NCBI GenBank assembly: GCA_934615235.1
Contig: CAKTTL010000021.1
Coordinates: 1 to 37,090 of the forward strand
Direction: 5' to 3'
DNA: 37,090 nt
DNA from: an uncultured Clostridia bacterium
Lineage (GTDB): Bacteria; Bacillota; Clostridia; Christensenellales; Aristaeellaceae
Translations under genes and position numbers: made by a program
Notes under the pieces: model-generated
Databases searched by the model: none
Told to the model about the DNA's origin: nothing
What the model saw: only the letters and a program-made list of their open reading frames with translations
In this document: in pieces, positions 9,642 through 18,118 of the stretch
Position numbering within the stretch: position 1 is the first letter of the stretch
How the letters are laid out: each line of letters begins with the position of its first letter

Positions 9642-10642
9642 TACAGGCGCACGGAGGCTCGCTGCTGTTCGACGGCGGCCGCTTCTGGTGGTATGGAGAA
9701 AACAAAGAGGGAGTGACCGGCCGCGCGACGGGCGAGCGCTGCGCGATCTGGCATAACGGCGTGCGGCTGTACTCTTCCGACGATTTGTATAACTGGCACG
9801 ACGAGGGGGTTATTCTGGTGGCGCAGGGCGCCCCGGAAACGCCGTTCCATCCGCGCAATATCATGGACAGACCGCACATCCTCTATAACGCGTCCACGCG
9901 CCGATATGTGCTTTGGGCGAAAATTGCGGGCGTTCTGGGAAGCGGCGCCGATTTTCAGCGAGGGTATATGGCCGTGGCGACGGCGCCGTCCATTAAGGGG
10001 CCGTACGAGCTGGTGAATCGCATTGCGCGGCCGGAACTCCCGATGGGGGATTTCGATCTGGTGCAGGAAGACGGCAAGGCGTATATTATCTATGAACGGC
10101 CGCATACGGAGATGATCTGTCAGACGCTCACGGATGATTATACCGGCGTTACGCAGCAGGTTTCGCATCACATCTATCGCGGGAACCCGCCTTTTACGCG
10201 CGAAGCGCCGTGCCTGTTCCGGCGCGAAGGCCGACGCTTTCTTATTGCCTCCGGCACGACGGGGTATTACCCGAACGAGACCGAAACGTTTGAACTGGAC
10301 GACTTTCACGGCGAATGGCGCATGCTGGGAAAAACGTGCGTGGGAGACCGGCAGCACAATTCCTTCCATGCGCAGTTCTCCAGCGTTTTTCACGTGCCGG
10401 GGACGGACGTCTATATTGCCACGGGCGACCGCTGGCTGACCGATTTGCCGTGCGATATGCCCGATATGGAAATGCTCTATCAGAACAAATACCCGCGAAG
10501 CGCCGACTTTGAACAGCGGTTCCCGCGATATGCGTTGCTTTCGGATGAAAACACGTCCATGGCGAAGTATGTCTGGCTGCCCGTGCGGTTCAATGCTTCC
10601 GGCGTGCCCTACGTTCAGTGGGAGGACGAATGGCGGGTGTGA
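9587..10642 (+). CDS. GH43-like glycosidase (exo-galactanase-type fold)
   Basis: 351-aa five-bladed beta-propeller glycosidase without signal peptide, so probably cytoplasmic. The opening WYDTEGKLIQAHGGSLLFDG...FWWYGENKEG (about residues 11-45) is typical of the GH43 subfamilies around exo-beta-1,3-galactanase, and SSDDLYNWHDEG and RPHILYN are standard GH43 blade signatures. The start ATG lies inside the regulator's coding end with GAAGGG in front, suggesting translational coupling. Its linkage specificity cannot be read from sequence. It belongs to the same import-and-trim unit as the GH106-like gene. Confidence 0.8.
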   Translation: MYRSIRPGKYWYDTEGKLIQAHGGSLLFDGGRFWWYGENKEGVTGRATGERCAIWHNGVRLYSSDDLYNWHDEGVILVAQGAPETPFHPRNIMDRPHILYNASTRRYVLWAKIAGVLGSGADFQRGYMAVATAPSIKGPYELVNRIARPELPMGDFDLVQEDGKAYIIYERPHTEMICQTLTDDYTGVTQQVSHHIYRGNPPFTREAPCLFRREGRRFLIASGTTGYYPNETETFELDDFHGEWRMLGKTCVGDRQHNSFHAQFSSVFHVPGTDVYIATGDRWLTDLPCDMPDMEMLYQNKYPRSADFEQRFPRYALLSDENTSMAKYVWLPVRFNASGVPYVQWEDEWRV

Positions 10643-10672
10643 GATTGCAGGATGCGTAAAGAAGGTGACGAA

Positions 10673-11566
10673 ATGAGTTTTAAGCCGGAAGGAATCGTTG
10701 TTCCGGTGGTAACGCCTGTGGATGCGGAAGGCCGCTTCAATGAGCGGGCGTATCGGGACCTTATTGAGTACCTGGCGGCAAACGGAATTCGCGGCGTGTT
10801 TCCGTTTGGAACAACGGGCGAGTTTTATGCGTTTGACGAGGGCGTATACCGCCATGTGCTGGAGACGACGCGCGACGCGGTGCGTGGACGCATGCATATC
10901 TATGCGGGCGCGAATCATATTACCCCCGCGGGAGCGCTGAAGCTGGCGCGCATCGCGGAGGAAACGGGCGTGGACGCGCTGAGCGTTCTGACGCCGATGT
11001 TTGTTTCGCAGACGCAGGCGGAAGTGTACGCCTATTACCGCGAGGTGGCCGAAGGGACGGCGCTGCCGGTTGTCGTTTACAACAACAAACCGAAAACGAA
11101 CGTTACCGTTGAACCCGCGACGATTGCGAAACTTGCGGCGATCCCGAACATTGTTGCGGTCAAGGACTCTACGGGGGACATGACGAACACGGAAGAATAC
11201 CTGCGGCTTACGCGCGGAATGGAAAACTTCAGCGTCCTGATGGGAAGGGATACGCTGATCTACGCGGCGCTGTGCTATGGCGCGGCGGGCGCGATCGCTT
11301 CCTGCGCAAACGTTGCGCCGCGCATTGCGGCGGATATTTATGAACGGTTCGCGGCGGGCGATCACAAAGGCGCGCTGGAGGCGCAGTTCAAACTCGCCGA
11401 ACTGCGCGTCAACACAAACTTGGGTACGTTCCCCGTCGTGCTGAAGGAGGCGCTGGCGATGATCGGCCGCGATTGCGGGCCGTGCATGCCGCCGATTGCG
11501 CCTTTGGACGACGTGCAGCGCGAAAAGCTGCGCGGCGTGCTGCGCAATATTGGACTTCTCAATTGA
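10673..11566 (+). CDS. DapA-family aldolase/dehydratase, probably for 5-keto-4-deoxyglucarate
   Basis: 297-aa class I (Schiff base) TIM-barrel enzyme. It has the DapA-family motif GTTGE (46-50), the catalytic tyrosine in VVYNN (Tyr136) and the Schiff-base lysine in VAVKDSTGD (Lys164). The arginine that binds the substrate carboxylate in dihydrodipicolinate synthase (YNVPSR) is replaced: here the segment reads YNNKPK, so it is not a lysine-biosynthesis enzyme. Between genes for GarR- and GarD-type enzymes, the expected substrate is 5-keto-4-deoxyglucarate, cleaved to pyruvate plus tartronate semialdehyde. The alternative is a KdgD-type dehydratase. The ATG at 10673 is preferred over 10652 because GAAGGTGA precedes it. 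Confidence 0.8.
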   Translation: MSFKPEGIVVPVVTPVDAEGRFNERAYRDLIEYLAANGIRGVFPFGTTGEFYAFDEGVYRHVLETTRDAVRGRMHIYAGANHITPAGALKLARIAEETGVDALSVLTPMFVSQTQAEVYAYYREVAEGTALPVVVYNNKPKTNVTVEPATIAKLAAIPNIVAVKDSTGDMTNTEEYLRLTRGMENFSVLMGRDTLIYAALCYGAAGAIASCANVAPRIAADIYERFAAGDHKGALEAQFKLAELRVNTNLGTFPVVLKEALAMIGRDCGPCMPPIAPLDDVQREKLRGVLRNIGLLN

Positions 11567-11640
11567 TATTCGCCGCGGCAATACGGCGCGAACGCGCCGA
11601 AACAAAACGAAAATGAAACGCATTTGAAAGGAAGATCAGG

Positions 11641-12525
11641 ATGAAAATTGGTTTTATCGGTCTTGGAATTATGGGCAAGCCCATGGCGAAGAATCTTATC
11701 AAAGCCGGATACGATCTGACGGTATATGATCTGAACGCTGACGCGATGAACGAAGTAGCCGCGTGCGGCTGCAAAAAGGCGGAGAGCATTCACGATGCGG
11801 CGGCGGTCGCGGACGTGCTGATTACGATGGTCCCCAACAGCCCGCAGGTAAAACAGGTGCTGCTGGCGGAGGGCGGCGCAATCGAGACGCTGCGCAGGGG
11901 CGCCGTCGTAATTGACTGTTCCTCCATTAATCCGATCGCGAGCCGCGAGGTGGCGGCGGCGCTGGCGGAAAAGGGAATTGAAATGCTGGACGCGCCCGTT
12001 TCCGGCGGCGAGCCGAAGGCGATCGACGGCACGCTGGCGTTCATGGTCGGCGGCAAGCAGGAAGTGTTCGACCAGTATAAGGAAATCCTTTCGCATATGG
12101 GATCGTCCATGGTGCTCTGCGGCGGCATCGGCGCAGGCAATGTGACGAAGCTGTGCAACCAGATTATCGTGGCGGTGAACATTGCGGCCGTATCCGAAGC
12201 GCTGATGCTCGGCCAGAGCGCGGGCGTTGAACCGGAAAAGATTTTTGAGGCCATTAAGGGCGGCCTGGCGGGTTCCACGGTTATGAATACGAAAGCGCCG
12301 ATGATGCTCGATCAGAATTTTAAGCCCGGTTTCCGCGTCGATCTGCACATTAAGGATTTGAACAATGTCCTCGACGCGGCGAAGTCTGTGGACAGCCCCG
12401 TGCCGCTGACGGCGCAGGTGATGGAAATGATGAAGATCCTCCATCGCGACGGCGACGGCAGCTGCGATCACAGCGCGCTGGTAAAGTATTATCAGAAGCT
12501 TACGGGCGAGACGCTGCATCGTTAA
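11641..12525 (+). CDS. garR: Tartronate semialdehyde reductase (2-hydroxy-3-oxopropionate reductase)
   Basis: 294-aa NAD(P)H-dependent beta-hydroxyacid dehydrogenase. The N-terminal Rossmann motif is GFIGLGIMGKPMAKNL (4-19), the substrate loop is DAPVSGGEPKA (117-127), and the catalytic lysine is Lys170 in GNVTKLCNQ. The family also includes 3-hydroxyisobutyrate dehydrogenase, but position between an aldolase and galactarate dehydratase favours the reduction of tartronate semialdehyde to D-glycerate. GAAAGGAAGATCAGG precedes the ATG. It is separated from the DapA-family gene by 74 bases with no visible promoter. Confidence 0.87.
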   Translation: MKIGFIGLGIMGKPMAKNLIKAGYDLTVYDLNADAMNEVAACGCKKAESIHDAAAVADVLITMVPNSPQVKQVLLAEGGAIETLRRGAVVIDCSSINPIASREVAAALAEKGIEMLDAPVSGGEPKAIDGTLAFMVGGKQEVFDQYKEILSHMGSSMVLCGGIGAGNVTKLCNQIIVAVNIAAVSEALMLGQSAGVEPEKIFEAIKGGLAGSTVMNTKAPMMLDQNFKPGFRVDLHIKDLNNVLDAAKSVDSPVPLTAQVMEMMKILHRDGDGSCDHSALVKYYQKLTGETLHR

Positions 12526-12598
12526 AGCGTATCGCGGAGCGGCAAAATGAAAGTTCCGTCTGCAGCGGATTGGGCGGACATTGAAAGGGGGACGGAAT

Positions 12599-14113
12599 AT
12601 GCAGGCAGAAAAATGCGTTCGCATGGATCCTCGCGATAACGTGGCGATCATGCTGCATGACGTGGCGGCCGGGACGGAGATTTTTCCAGGCGTAATCGCC
12701 CAACAGGATATTCCTCAGGCGCATAAGGCAGCGCTGTGCCGCATTCCCAAAGGCGGCGCGGTAATCCGTTACGGCGTAACGCTCGGCTATGTGCTCAACG
12801 ACACGCCGGCGGGCGCGTGGATCAATGAAAATTCGCTTGAATTACCGCCTTCCCCGAATTTGGACGAGATGCCCTTCGGCGTGAATATCCGCCGCGATCT
12901 GCCGAAAGCGCCGCGAACGACGTTTTGGGGATATGACGGGGCGGGCGAATACGCCGGAACGCGCAATCTGCTCGGTATCCATACAACCGTCCAATGCGTG
13001 ACGGGCGTGCTGAACGTCGCGGTGCAGCGCATTCGGACGGAACTGCTGCCAAAGTATCCGAATGTAGACGGCGTTGTGCCGATTCATCACGCGTACGGCT
13101 GCGGCGTGGCGATTAACGCACCGGAAGCCAAGGTGCCGATTCGCGCGCTGCGGAATCTGGTGCGGCATCCGAATTTCGGCGGCGAGGTGATGTGCGTAGC
13201 GCTCGGCTGCGAAAAGCTGCGCCCGGAAATGCTTCTCGATTCGGAATATCTGGGCCCTGACTGCCTGATTACGCTGCAGGAGATTTCGGGCTTTGAAAAC
13301 ATGATTGCGGCCATTCTGGCGATGGCGGAGAAGAAGCTTGCGCGGCTGAACGCCCGCAGGCGCAGGGAACTTCCGCTTTCCCGGCTGATGGTTGGCATGC
13401 AATGCGGCGGAAGCGACGCTTTTTCCGGCGTGACGGCCAATCCGGCTGCGGGATACGCCGCGGATTTACTTGTCTCCGCGGGCGCTACCGTGATGTTTTC
13501 AGAAGTGACGGAGGTGCGCGACGGCGTGCGCTTTATCGCGGAGCGCTGCATATCTGCCGAAGTGCGCGACAGGCTCTCCGCTGAAATGAAATGGTACGAC
13601 GGCTATCTGCGCGCAGGCGGCGTGGATCGCAGCGCAAATACGACGCCCGGAAATAAAAAGGGAGGACTTTCGAATATCGTCGAGAAGTCGATGGGGTCCA
13701 TTGCGAAGTCGGGCACCTCTCCGATTGTCGAGGTGATTTCCCCGGCGGAACGGCCCGCAAAACATGGACTGGTCTACGCAGCCACTCCCGCCAGCGATAT
13801 TGTGTGCGGCCCCTGCCAGCTTGCAAGCGGCATTGGCCTGCAGGTATTTATGACAGGGCGTGGAACGCCCTATGGACTGGCGGCGGCGCCCGTTATCAAG
13901 GTGTGCAGCCGCTCGGAAATGAAGGCGCAGTGGCCCGATCTGATCGACGTAAACGCGGGCGTGATTGCCGAGGGGAAGGACAGCATTGCCGGCGTCGGCG
14001 AGAAGCTGTTTGAGAAAATCGTTGCCTGCGCTTCCGGCGAGGAGAAACCGTATGCAGAAAAGTACGGCCTGTGGAATGATTTGTGTATCTTTAACCCCGC
14101 GCCGATCACCTGA
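12599..14113 (+). CDS. garD: Galactarate dehydratase
   Basis: 504-aa UxaA/GarD-family dehydratase that converts galactarate to 5-keto-4-deoxyglucarate. It follows E. coli GarD closely over its whole length: an N-terminal SAF domain (about 10-95, IPKGGAVIRYGVTLGY), then the catalytic part with LLPKYPNVDGVV, YGCGVAINAPEA, GGEVMCVALGCEKL, MQCGGSDAFSGVTANPA, NKKGGLSNIVEKSMGSIAKS and FNPAPIT at the end. Length agrees (523 in E. coli). The ATG at 12599 has AAGGGGGA in front; the in-frame ATG at 12581 is inside that site. It is the last gene of the sugar-acid operon; a hairpin repeat follows. Confidence 0.93.
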   Translation: MQAEKCVRMDPRDNVAIMLHDVAAGTEIFPGVIAQQDIPQAHKAALCRIPKGGAVIRYGVTLGYVLNDTPAGAWINENSLELPPSPNLDEMPFGVNIRRDLPKAPRTTFWGYDGAGEYAGTRNLLGIHTTVQCVTGVLNVAVQRIRTELLPKYPNVDGVVPIHHAYGCGVAINAPEAKVPIRALRNLVRHPNFGGEVMCVALGCEKLRPEMLLDSEYLGPDCLITLQEISGFENMIAAILAMAEKKLARLNARRRRELPLSRLMVGMQCGGSDAFSGVTANPAAGYAADLLVSAGATVMFSEVTEVRDGVRFIAERCISAEVRDRLSAEMKWYDGYLRAGGVDRSANTTPGNKKGGLSNIVEKSMGSIAKSGTSPIVEVISPAERPAKHGLVYAATPASDIVCGPCQLASGIGLQVFMTGRGTPYGLAAAPVIKVCSRSEMKAQWPDLIDVNAGVIAEGKDSIAGVGEKLFEKIVACASGEEKPYAEKYGLWNDLCIFNPAPIT

Positions 14114-14174
14114 TGCAGCGCTCAATTTATCCCCGCAACGCGGATGAACCGCGCGGCGGAATCGGAAAACTAGC

Positions 14175-14215
14175 GCGAGAGGAGCCTTCTTTCACCAGAA
14201 AGAAGGCTCCCTTTT
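14175..14215 (+). repeat. Intergenic hairpin repeat, copy B1, with T-run
   Basis: GCGAGA precedes a perfect 13-bp stem GGAGCCTTCTTTC (14181-14193), loop ACCA and its complement (14198-14210), followed by CTTTTTC. This copy can act as the rho-independent terminator of the galactarate operon, 68 bases after the garD stop. The outer flanks (GCGAGA / CTTTTT) do not pair, unlike in the other copies. Confidence 0.8.
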
Positions 14216-14221
14216 TCATAA

Positions 14222-14427
14222 AGCAAAAACGTCTCTCGCTGCATCCCCGGAAACCCCACGCCCGTCCCGGCGCGCCCTCCGCGCGCCGGAACGGGAAAAT
14301 TGAAGCGGCTTTCTTTGGTGGGGAGCGCGAGGCCCTTTTTTGCAGAGCAAAAACGTCTTTCTCGCTGCATCTCGGAAAACCCACACCCGTCCCGGCGCGC
14401 CCTCCGCACGCCGGGACAGGAAAATTG
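14222..14427 (+). repeat. Two direct repeats of about 125 bases between hairpin copies
   Basis: The segment from AGCAAAAACGTCT at 14222 recurs at 14346 and runs through CCCGTCCCGGCGCGCC to GGAAAATTG just before AAGCGGCTTTCTTTGG (14303 and 14428). Each unit contains its own GC-rich hairpin (CCGGCGCG... with CGCGCCGG... in unit 1; CCGTCCCGGCG with CGCCGGGAC in unit 2), with substitutions that keep pairing. Between the units the head reads GCGAGG followed directly by CCCTTTTTT, that is, with the long hairpin missing. I see no gene in 14,114-14,512. Confidence 0.8.
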
Positions 14428-14495
14428 AAGCGGCTTTCTTTGGCGGGGAGCGCGAGGGGCCCCTTTCTTTCTCCTGAAAGAAGGGGACCCCTCGC
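14428..14495 (+). repeat. Intergenic hairpin repeat, copy B3
   Basis: AAGCGGCTTTCTTTGGCGGGGAG leads into GCGAGGGGCCCCTTTCTTTC (14452-14471), loop TCCT and a 20-base complementary arm (14476-14495) with one C-A mismatch and one G-U type pair. A-run follows. It lies 18 bases past the stop of the minus-strand DUF4886 gene, so it separates the two convergent genes. Confidence 0.85.
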
Positions 14496-14512
14496 AAAAA
14501 AAAACACCCTAC

Positions 14513-15247
14513 CTACCTGTACCCTGCCGCCACTTCGTGCGCGAGCCGCTGGGCGAGGGGGATGTTGGGTTCGTCTGCCGGAACGTCCAGCTTGCGCATC
14601 GGGTTGCCGACGATTGTCCGGCCTGTCAGCAGTTCGAACCAGACGGCGGCGAGCGCATAGCGCGGCAGACCGTACCCGGCGTGGAACGTGTCGCGGTGTA
14701 CGGGGAAAATCCCGGCGGAAAGCAGTGCCTGCATCATTTCGCCGGAGGGAAGAATTCCGGCGGCGTGAATCTCCTGCGCAGCCTGCGCGTAAGACGCTTT
14801 CACGTCGCGGAACATGTCTGCCTGATCGGCGTAGCCGAGCTCCTGCGTGAGCCGCTGGCTGCCCTGTTCGTATGCCCAGGTCTGGTGAATCAGCAGACGC
14901 GTCTTTGGGACGAACGAGCGCACATACGCCGCCAGCTCGTTGAGATAAGGCTGGTAGGTGTCGTATTTGTGCGAGAAATGGCTTGCCTGCTGCAGCGTCA
15001 CCACGTCCCAGTCGTCCGCCGCAAGCGCCTGCTGCATGGAAATGTTCAGCCCTGTGTCCATGCTGTTGAAGCGGAAAGCGTAATCCGCCGCGCCGCTTCG
15101 CATCAGCCGGTAATGATGCGCCAGCGAACAGCCGCCGATATAGAGGTTGTACAGCTTCAGCGGCGTTCCGGCTGCGTCGGCGATGGGGTAGAGGTACCGC
15201 GTCGCATCGTCGGAAAAGCTGTTGCCGATGCAGAGAATCTTTAACAT
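14513..15247 (-). CDS. DUF4886-type SGNH-like hydrolase
   Basis: 244-aa protein without signal peptide. The start MLKILCIGNSFSDDATRY is the block I of SGNH-type hydrolases with GNS in place of GDS, typical of the DUF4886 family; ALAADDWDVVTLQQASH (about 75-91) and a late DTFHAGYGLPRYALA segment (about 197-211) are also characteristic, the last supplying the candidate catalytic His. The likely role is an esterase on an acylated sugar, but no substrate can be assigned. AGGAG lies 10 bases before the ATG. It is convergent with garD and transcribed in the same direction as valS upstream, from which repeat copy C separates it. Confidence 0.8.
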   Translation of the reverse strand: MLKILCIGNSFSDDATRYLYPIADAAGTPLKLYNLYIGGCSLAHHYRLMRSGAADYAFRFNSMDTGLNISMQQALAADDWDVVTLQQASHFSHKYDTYQPYLNELAAYVRSFVPKTRLLIHQTWAYEQGSQRLTQELGYADQADMFRDVKASYAQAAQEIHAAGILPSGEMMQALLSAGIFPVHRDTFHAGYGLPRYALAAVWFELLTGRTIVGNPMRKLDVPADEPNIPLAQRLAHEVAAGYR

Positions 15248-15289
15248 AATATACGCTCCTGTGTTCCAGTATGCCCCATAATAGAGAAT

Positions 15290-15365
15290 AAAGCGGCTTT
15301 CCCTGGGAAAAGGGGCCTGGGGGGAAAACCCTTCCTTTCTCCAGAAAGGAAGGGTTTTCCCCCAG
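15290..15365 (+). repeat. Intergenic hairpin repeat, copy C
   Basis: AAAGCGGCTTTCCCTGGG precedes CTGGGGGGAAAACCCTTCC TTTC (15317-15339), loop TCCA (15340-15343) and a 22-base complementary arm (15344-15365); one extra G bulges out. The GCGAG start of the stem is replaced by CTGG and the opposite end has changed to CCAG, so pairing is kept. It lies 18 bases past the valS stop codon. Confidence 0.83.
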
Positions 15366-15382
15366 TCGTTTTTCTTTCCCCG

Positions 15383-18082
15383 TTATTTCATCTCTTCAAT
15401 CCGTTCCTCGATCTTCTTGAGCATGCTCTTGGCGTTCTCAAGCTTTTCGCGCGTGCTCTCGATGAGCGCGGCGGGCGCTTTGGCGAGGTAGCCGGGGTTG
15501 TTGAGCATTCCCTCGGCGCGGCGGATCTCGTTTTCGGCGTTCTGCTTTTCCTTGGCGAGGCGGGCAAGCTCCTTGTCCATATCGACCAGATCGCCCAGCG
15601 GGATGCGGATTTCCGCGGCGGGGCAGACGGCCGAAACGGTCTTGCCGGGATTTTCGGCCTCGGCAAACAGCGTGACGGCGCTTGCGCCGCACAGACGCTT
15701 AAACGCGCCTTCGTTCTGCAGGAGCGGCTCCTTCCAGCTCTCGTCGCTGGGGATGAGCAGCAGATGCAGCTTGCGGCCGATGTCGACCTTCATTTCGCTG
15801 CGGAGGGTGCGCACGGCGCGGATGGCTTCGATGACACCTTCGCACATCGCGGCCTCGCGCGGGAAGTCGAACTTCGCGTCCGCGACCGGCCAGTCGGCCA
15901 GCATGATGGAGCCTTCCACGCCGGGCAGCTGCTGCCAGATGCTTTCGGTGAGGAACGGCATATACGGATGCAGCAGGCGGAGCAGCCCCTTGAGCGTATA
16001 AAGCAGCACGGCCTGCGCCGTCTTCTTCGCTTCGGGTTCCTCGCCGGTCAGGCGCGGTTTGGCCCATTCGATGTACCAGTCGCAGAACTCGCTCCAGGCG
16101 AAGTCGTAGATGCGCTGCGCGGCCAGACCCAGATCGAACGAATCAAGGTTCTGCGTCATATCGCGGATGCAGGCGTTGAGGCGGGAGAGGATCCATTTAT
16201 CGCTCACTTCCAGCTCGCGGCCTTCCAGCTCGATCGCCTCGTCCATGTTCATCAGCACGAAACGGCTGGCGTTATAGACCTTGTTGGCGAAGTTGCGCGC
16301 GGATTCGACCTTCTCGTCGGAGAAGTTCATATCGTTGCCCGGGGCCACGCCGAACAGCAGCGCGAAGCGGAGCGCGTCCGCGCCGTATTTGTCGATGACC
16401 TCCTGCGGATCGATGCCGTTGCCCAGCGACTTGGACATTTTGCGGCCCTGCGCGTCGCGCACCAGGCCGTGCATGACGACCGTGTGGAACGGCGTTTTGC
16501 CCATCTGTTCGATGCCCGAGAAGATCATGCGCGCGACCCAGAAGAAGATGATGTCCCAGCCGGTCACGAGCACGTCCGTGGGGTAGAAGTATTTGAGATC
16601 TTCCGTCTCGTCCGGCCAGCCCAGCGTGGAGAACGGCCAGAGTGCGGAGGAGAACCAGGTATCGAGCACGTCCTCGTCCTGATGCATGTGTCCGCCGCAC
16701 TTGGGGCACTTGCAGGGCGCTTCGCGCGCGACGACCATTTCGCCGCACTCGTCGCAGTAATACGCCGGGATGCGGTGGCCCCACCAGAGCTGACGGCTGA
16801 TGCACCAGTCGCGGATGTTTTCCATCCAGTTCATGTACATTTTGTTGAAGCGCTCGGGGACAAATTTCGTTTCGCCGTTTTTGACCACTTCAATGGCCGG
16901 TTTGGCCAGCGGCTCCATTTTGACAAACCACTGCTTGGAGACCATCGGCTCGACGGTGCTGTGGCAGCGGTAGCAGGTGCCGACGTCGTGCTTGAGCGGC
17001 TCGATGGATTTGAGCAGGCCCAGCTCCTTCAGATCGGCCACGATGGCCTTGCGGGCTTCGCCCGTCGTCATGCCGGCATACTTGCCGCAATCGAGCACTT
17101 CGGGCTCGTTGACGGTGGCGCGGCCGGAGGCGAACAGCTCGTCCGCGGCGGCCTTGTCGGCGGCGCCGGTCATGCGGCCGTCGTAGGTGAACACGCGGAC
17201 GATGGGCAGGTTGTGGCGCTGACCAACCTCGTAGTCGTTCGGGTCGTGCGCGGGGGTGATTTTCACGACGCCGGTGCCTTTTTCTATATCGGCGTGCTCG
17301 TCGCAGACGATCGGGATTTCCTTATTGATAAGCGGCAGCATCACGTGGCAGCCGTGCAGATGCGCATAGCGCGGATCCTTCGGGTTGATGGCCACGGCGG
17401 TATCGCCGAGCATCGTCTCGGGGCGCGTGGTCGCCAGCTCCAGCATTTCGCCCGTTTCCTTCACGGGGTAGAGCAGATGCCAGAAGCTGCCCTCTTTTTC
17501 GGCGTATTCCACTTCCGCGTCGGAAATGGGGGTGTTGCAGCAGGGGCACCAGTTGACCAGGCGGTTGCCGCGATAGATCAGGCCTTTTTCGTACATGCGC
17601 ACGAACACTTCCTTCACCGCGCGGGAGCAGCCCTCGTCCATCGTGAAGCGCTCGCGGCTCCAGTCGCAGCTCGCGCCCAGGCGGCGGAACTGGCGCACGA
17701 TGCGGCCGCCGTATTCCTTTTTCCATTCCCACGCGCGCTCGAGGAACTTTTCGCGGCCGATCATGTCCTTGGTCAGGCCCTCTTTGGCCATCGCGTCGAT
17801 GATTTTCACCTCGGTGGCGATGGAGGCGTGATCCGTGCCGGGCAGCCACAGGGCGGCTTCGCCCTTCATGCGGTGATAGCGGGTGAGCACGTCCTGCATG
17901 GTGCCGTCCATGGCGTGGCCCATGTGCAGCTGACCGGTGATGTTCGGCGGCGGCATGATGATGGTGAACGGCTTTTTCGCCGGATCGCGATGGGCTTTGA
18001 AGTAGCCCTTCTCTTCCCATTCGCGGTACATTTCGCTTTCAAACTGCTGCGGCTGGTATTGCTTGGGCATTTCCTGTTTCAT
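15383..18082 (-). CDS. valS: Valyl-tRNA synthetase
   Basis: 899-aa class I aminoacyl-tRNA synthetase that charges tRNA-Val. The ATP-binding HIGH motif is HMGH (53-56, PPPNITGQLHMGHA) and KMSKS is at 548-552. The editing (CP1) domain lies between, with zinc-type cysteine pairs (CPCC near residue 190; CDEC and CKCPKC near 440-455). The C-terminal tail (about 835-899, LARLAKEKQNAENEIRRAEG) is the coiled-coil tRNA-binding arm. The ATG at 18082 has GGGGGA in front; the frame extends upstream into the T-box leader but that part is not translated. Expression is controlled by the T-box leader upstream. Confidence 0.97.
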   Translation of the reverse strand: MKQEMPKQYQPQQFESEMYREWEEKGYFKAHRDPAKKPFTIIMPPPNITGQLHMGHAMDGTMQDVLTRYHRMKGEAALWLPGTDHASIATEVKIIDAMAKEGLTKDMIGREKFLERAWEWKKEYGGRIVRQFRRLGASCDWSRERFTMDEGCSRAVKEVFVRMYEKGLIYRGNRLVNWCPCCNTPISDAEVEYAEKEGSFWHLLYPVKETGEMLELATTRPETMLGDTAVAINPKDPRYAHLHGCHVMLPLINKEIPIVCDEHADIEKGTGVVKITPAHDPNDYEVGQRHNLPIVRVFTYDGRMTGAADKAAADELFASGRATVNEPEVLDCGKYAGMTTGEARKAIVADLKELGLLKSIEPLKHDVGTCYRCHSTVEPMVSKQWFVKMEPLAKPAIEVVKNGETKFVPERFNKMYMNWMENIRDWCISRQLWWGHRIPAYYCDECGEMVVAREAPCKCPKCGGHMHQDEDVLDTWFSSALWPFSTLGWPDETEDLKYFYPTDVLVTGWDIIFFWVARMIFSGIEQMGKTPFHTVVMHGLVRDAQGRKMSKSLGNGIDPQEVIDKYGADALRFALLFGVAPGNDMNFSDEKVESARNFANKVYNASRFVLMNMDEAIELEGRELEVSDKWILSRLNACIRDMTQNLDSFDLGLAAQRIYDFAWSEFCDWYIEWAKPRLTGEEPEAKKTAQAVLLYTLKGLLRLLHPYMPFLTESIWQQLPGVEGSIMLADWPVADAKFDFPREAAMCEGVIEAIRAVRTLRSEMKVDIGRKLHLLLIPSDESWKEPLLQNEGAFKRLCGASAVTLFAEAENPGKTVSAVCPAAEIRIPLGDLVDMDKELARLAKEKQNAENEIRRAEGMLNNPGYLAKAPAALIESTREKLENAKSMLKKIEERIEEMK

Positions 18083-18118
18083 GTGTTTTCCCCCTGTCTG
18101 TTTGCCTGCGGAAAAAAA

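Noticed and set aside
10673..11566. Dihydrodipicolinate synthase (dapA) for lysine biosynthesis
   Set aside because: The carboxylate-binding arginine after the catalytic tyrosine is missing and the neighbours are galactarate genes.
14175..14495. Possible CRISPR array
   Set aside because: Only two or three units with a period near 125, spacers that are themselves near-identical and no cas genes; it is a tandem duplication of a hairpin element.
14113..14850. Open frames across the repeat array 3' of garD
   Set aside because: They read through hairpin repeats and into the opposite-strand DUF4886 gene; Arg/Pro-rich composition comes from GC-rich repeats.
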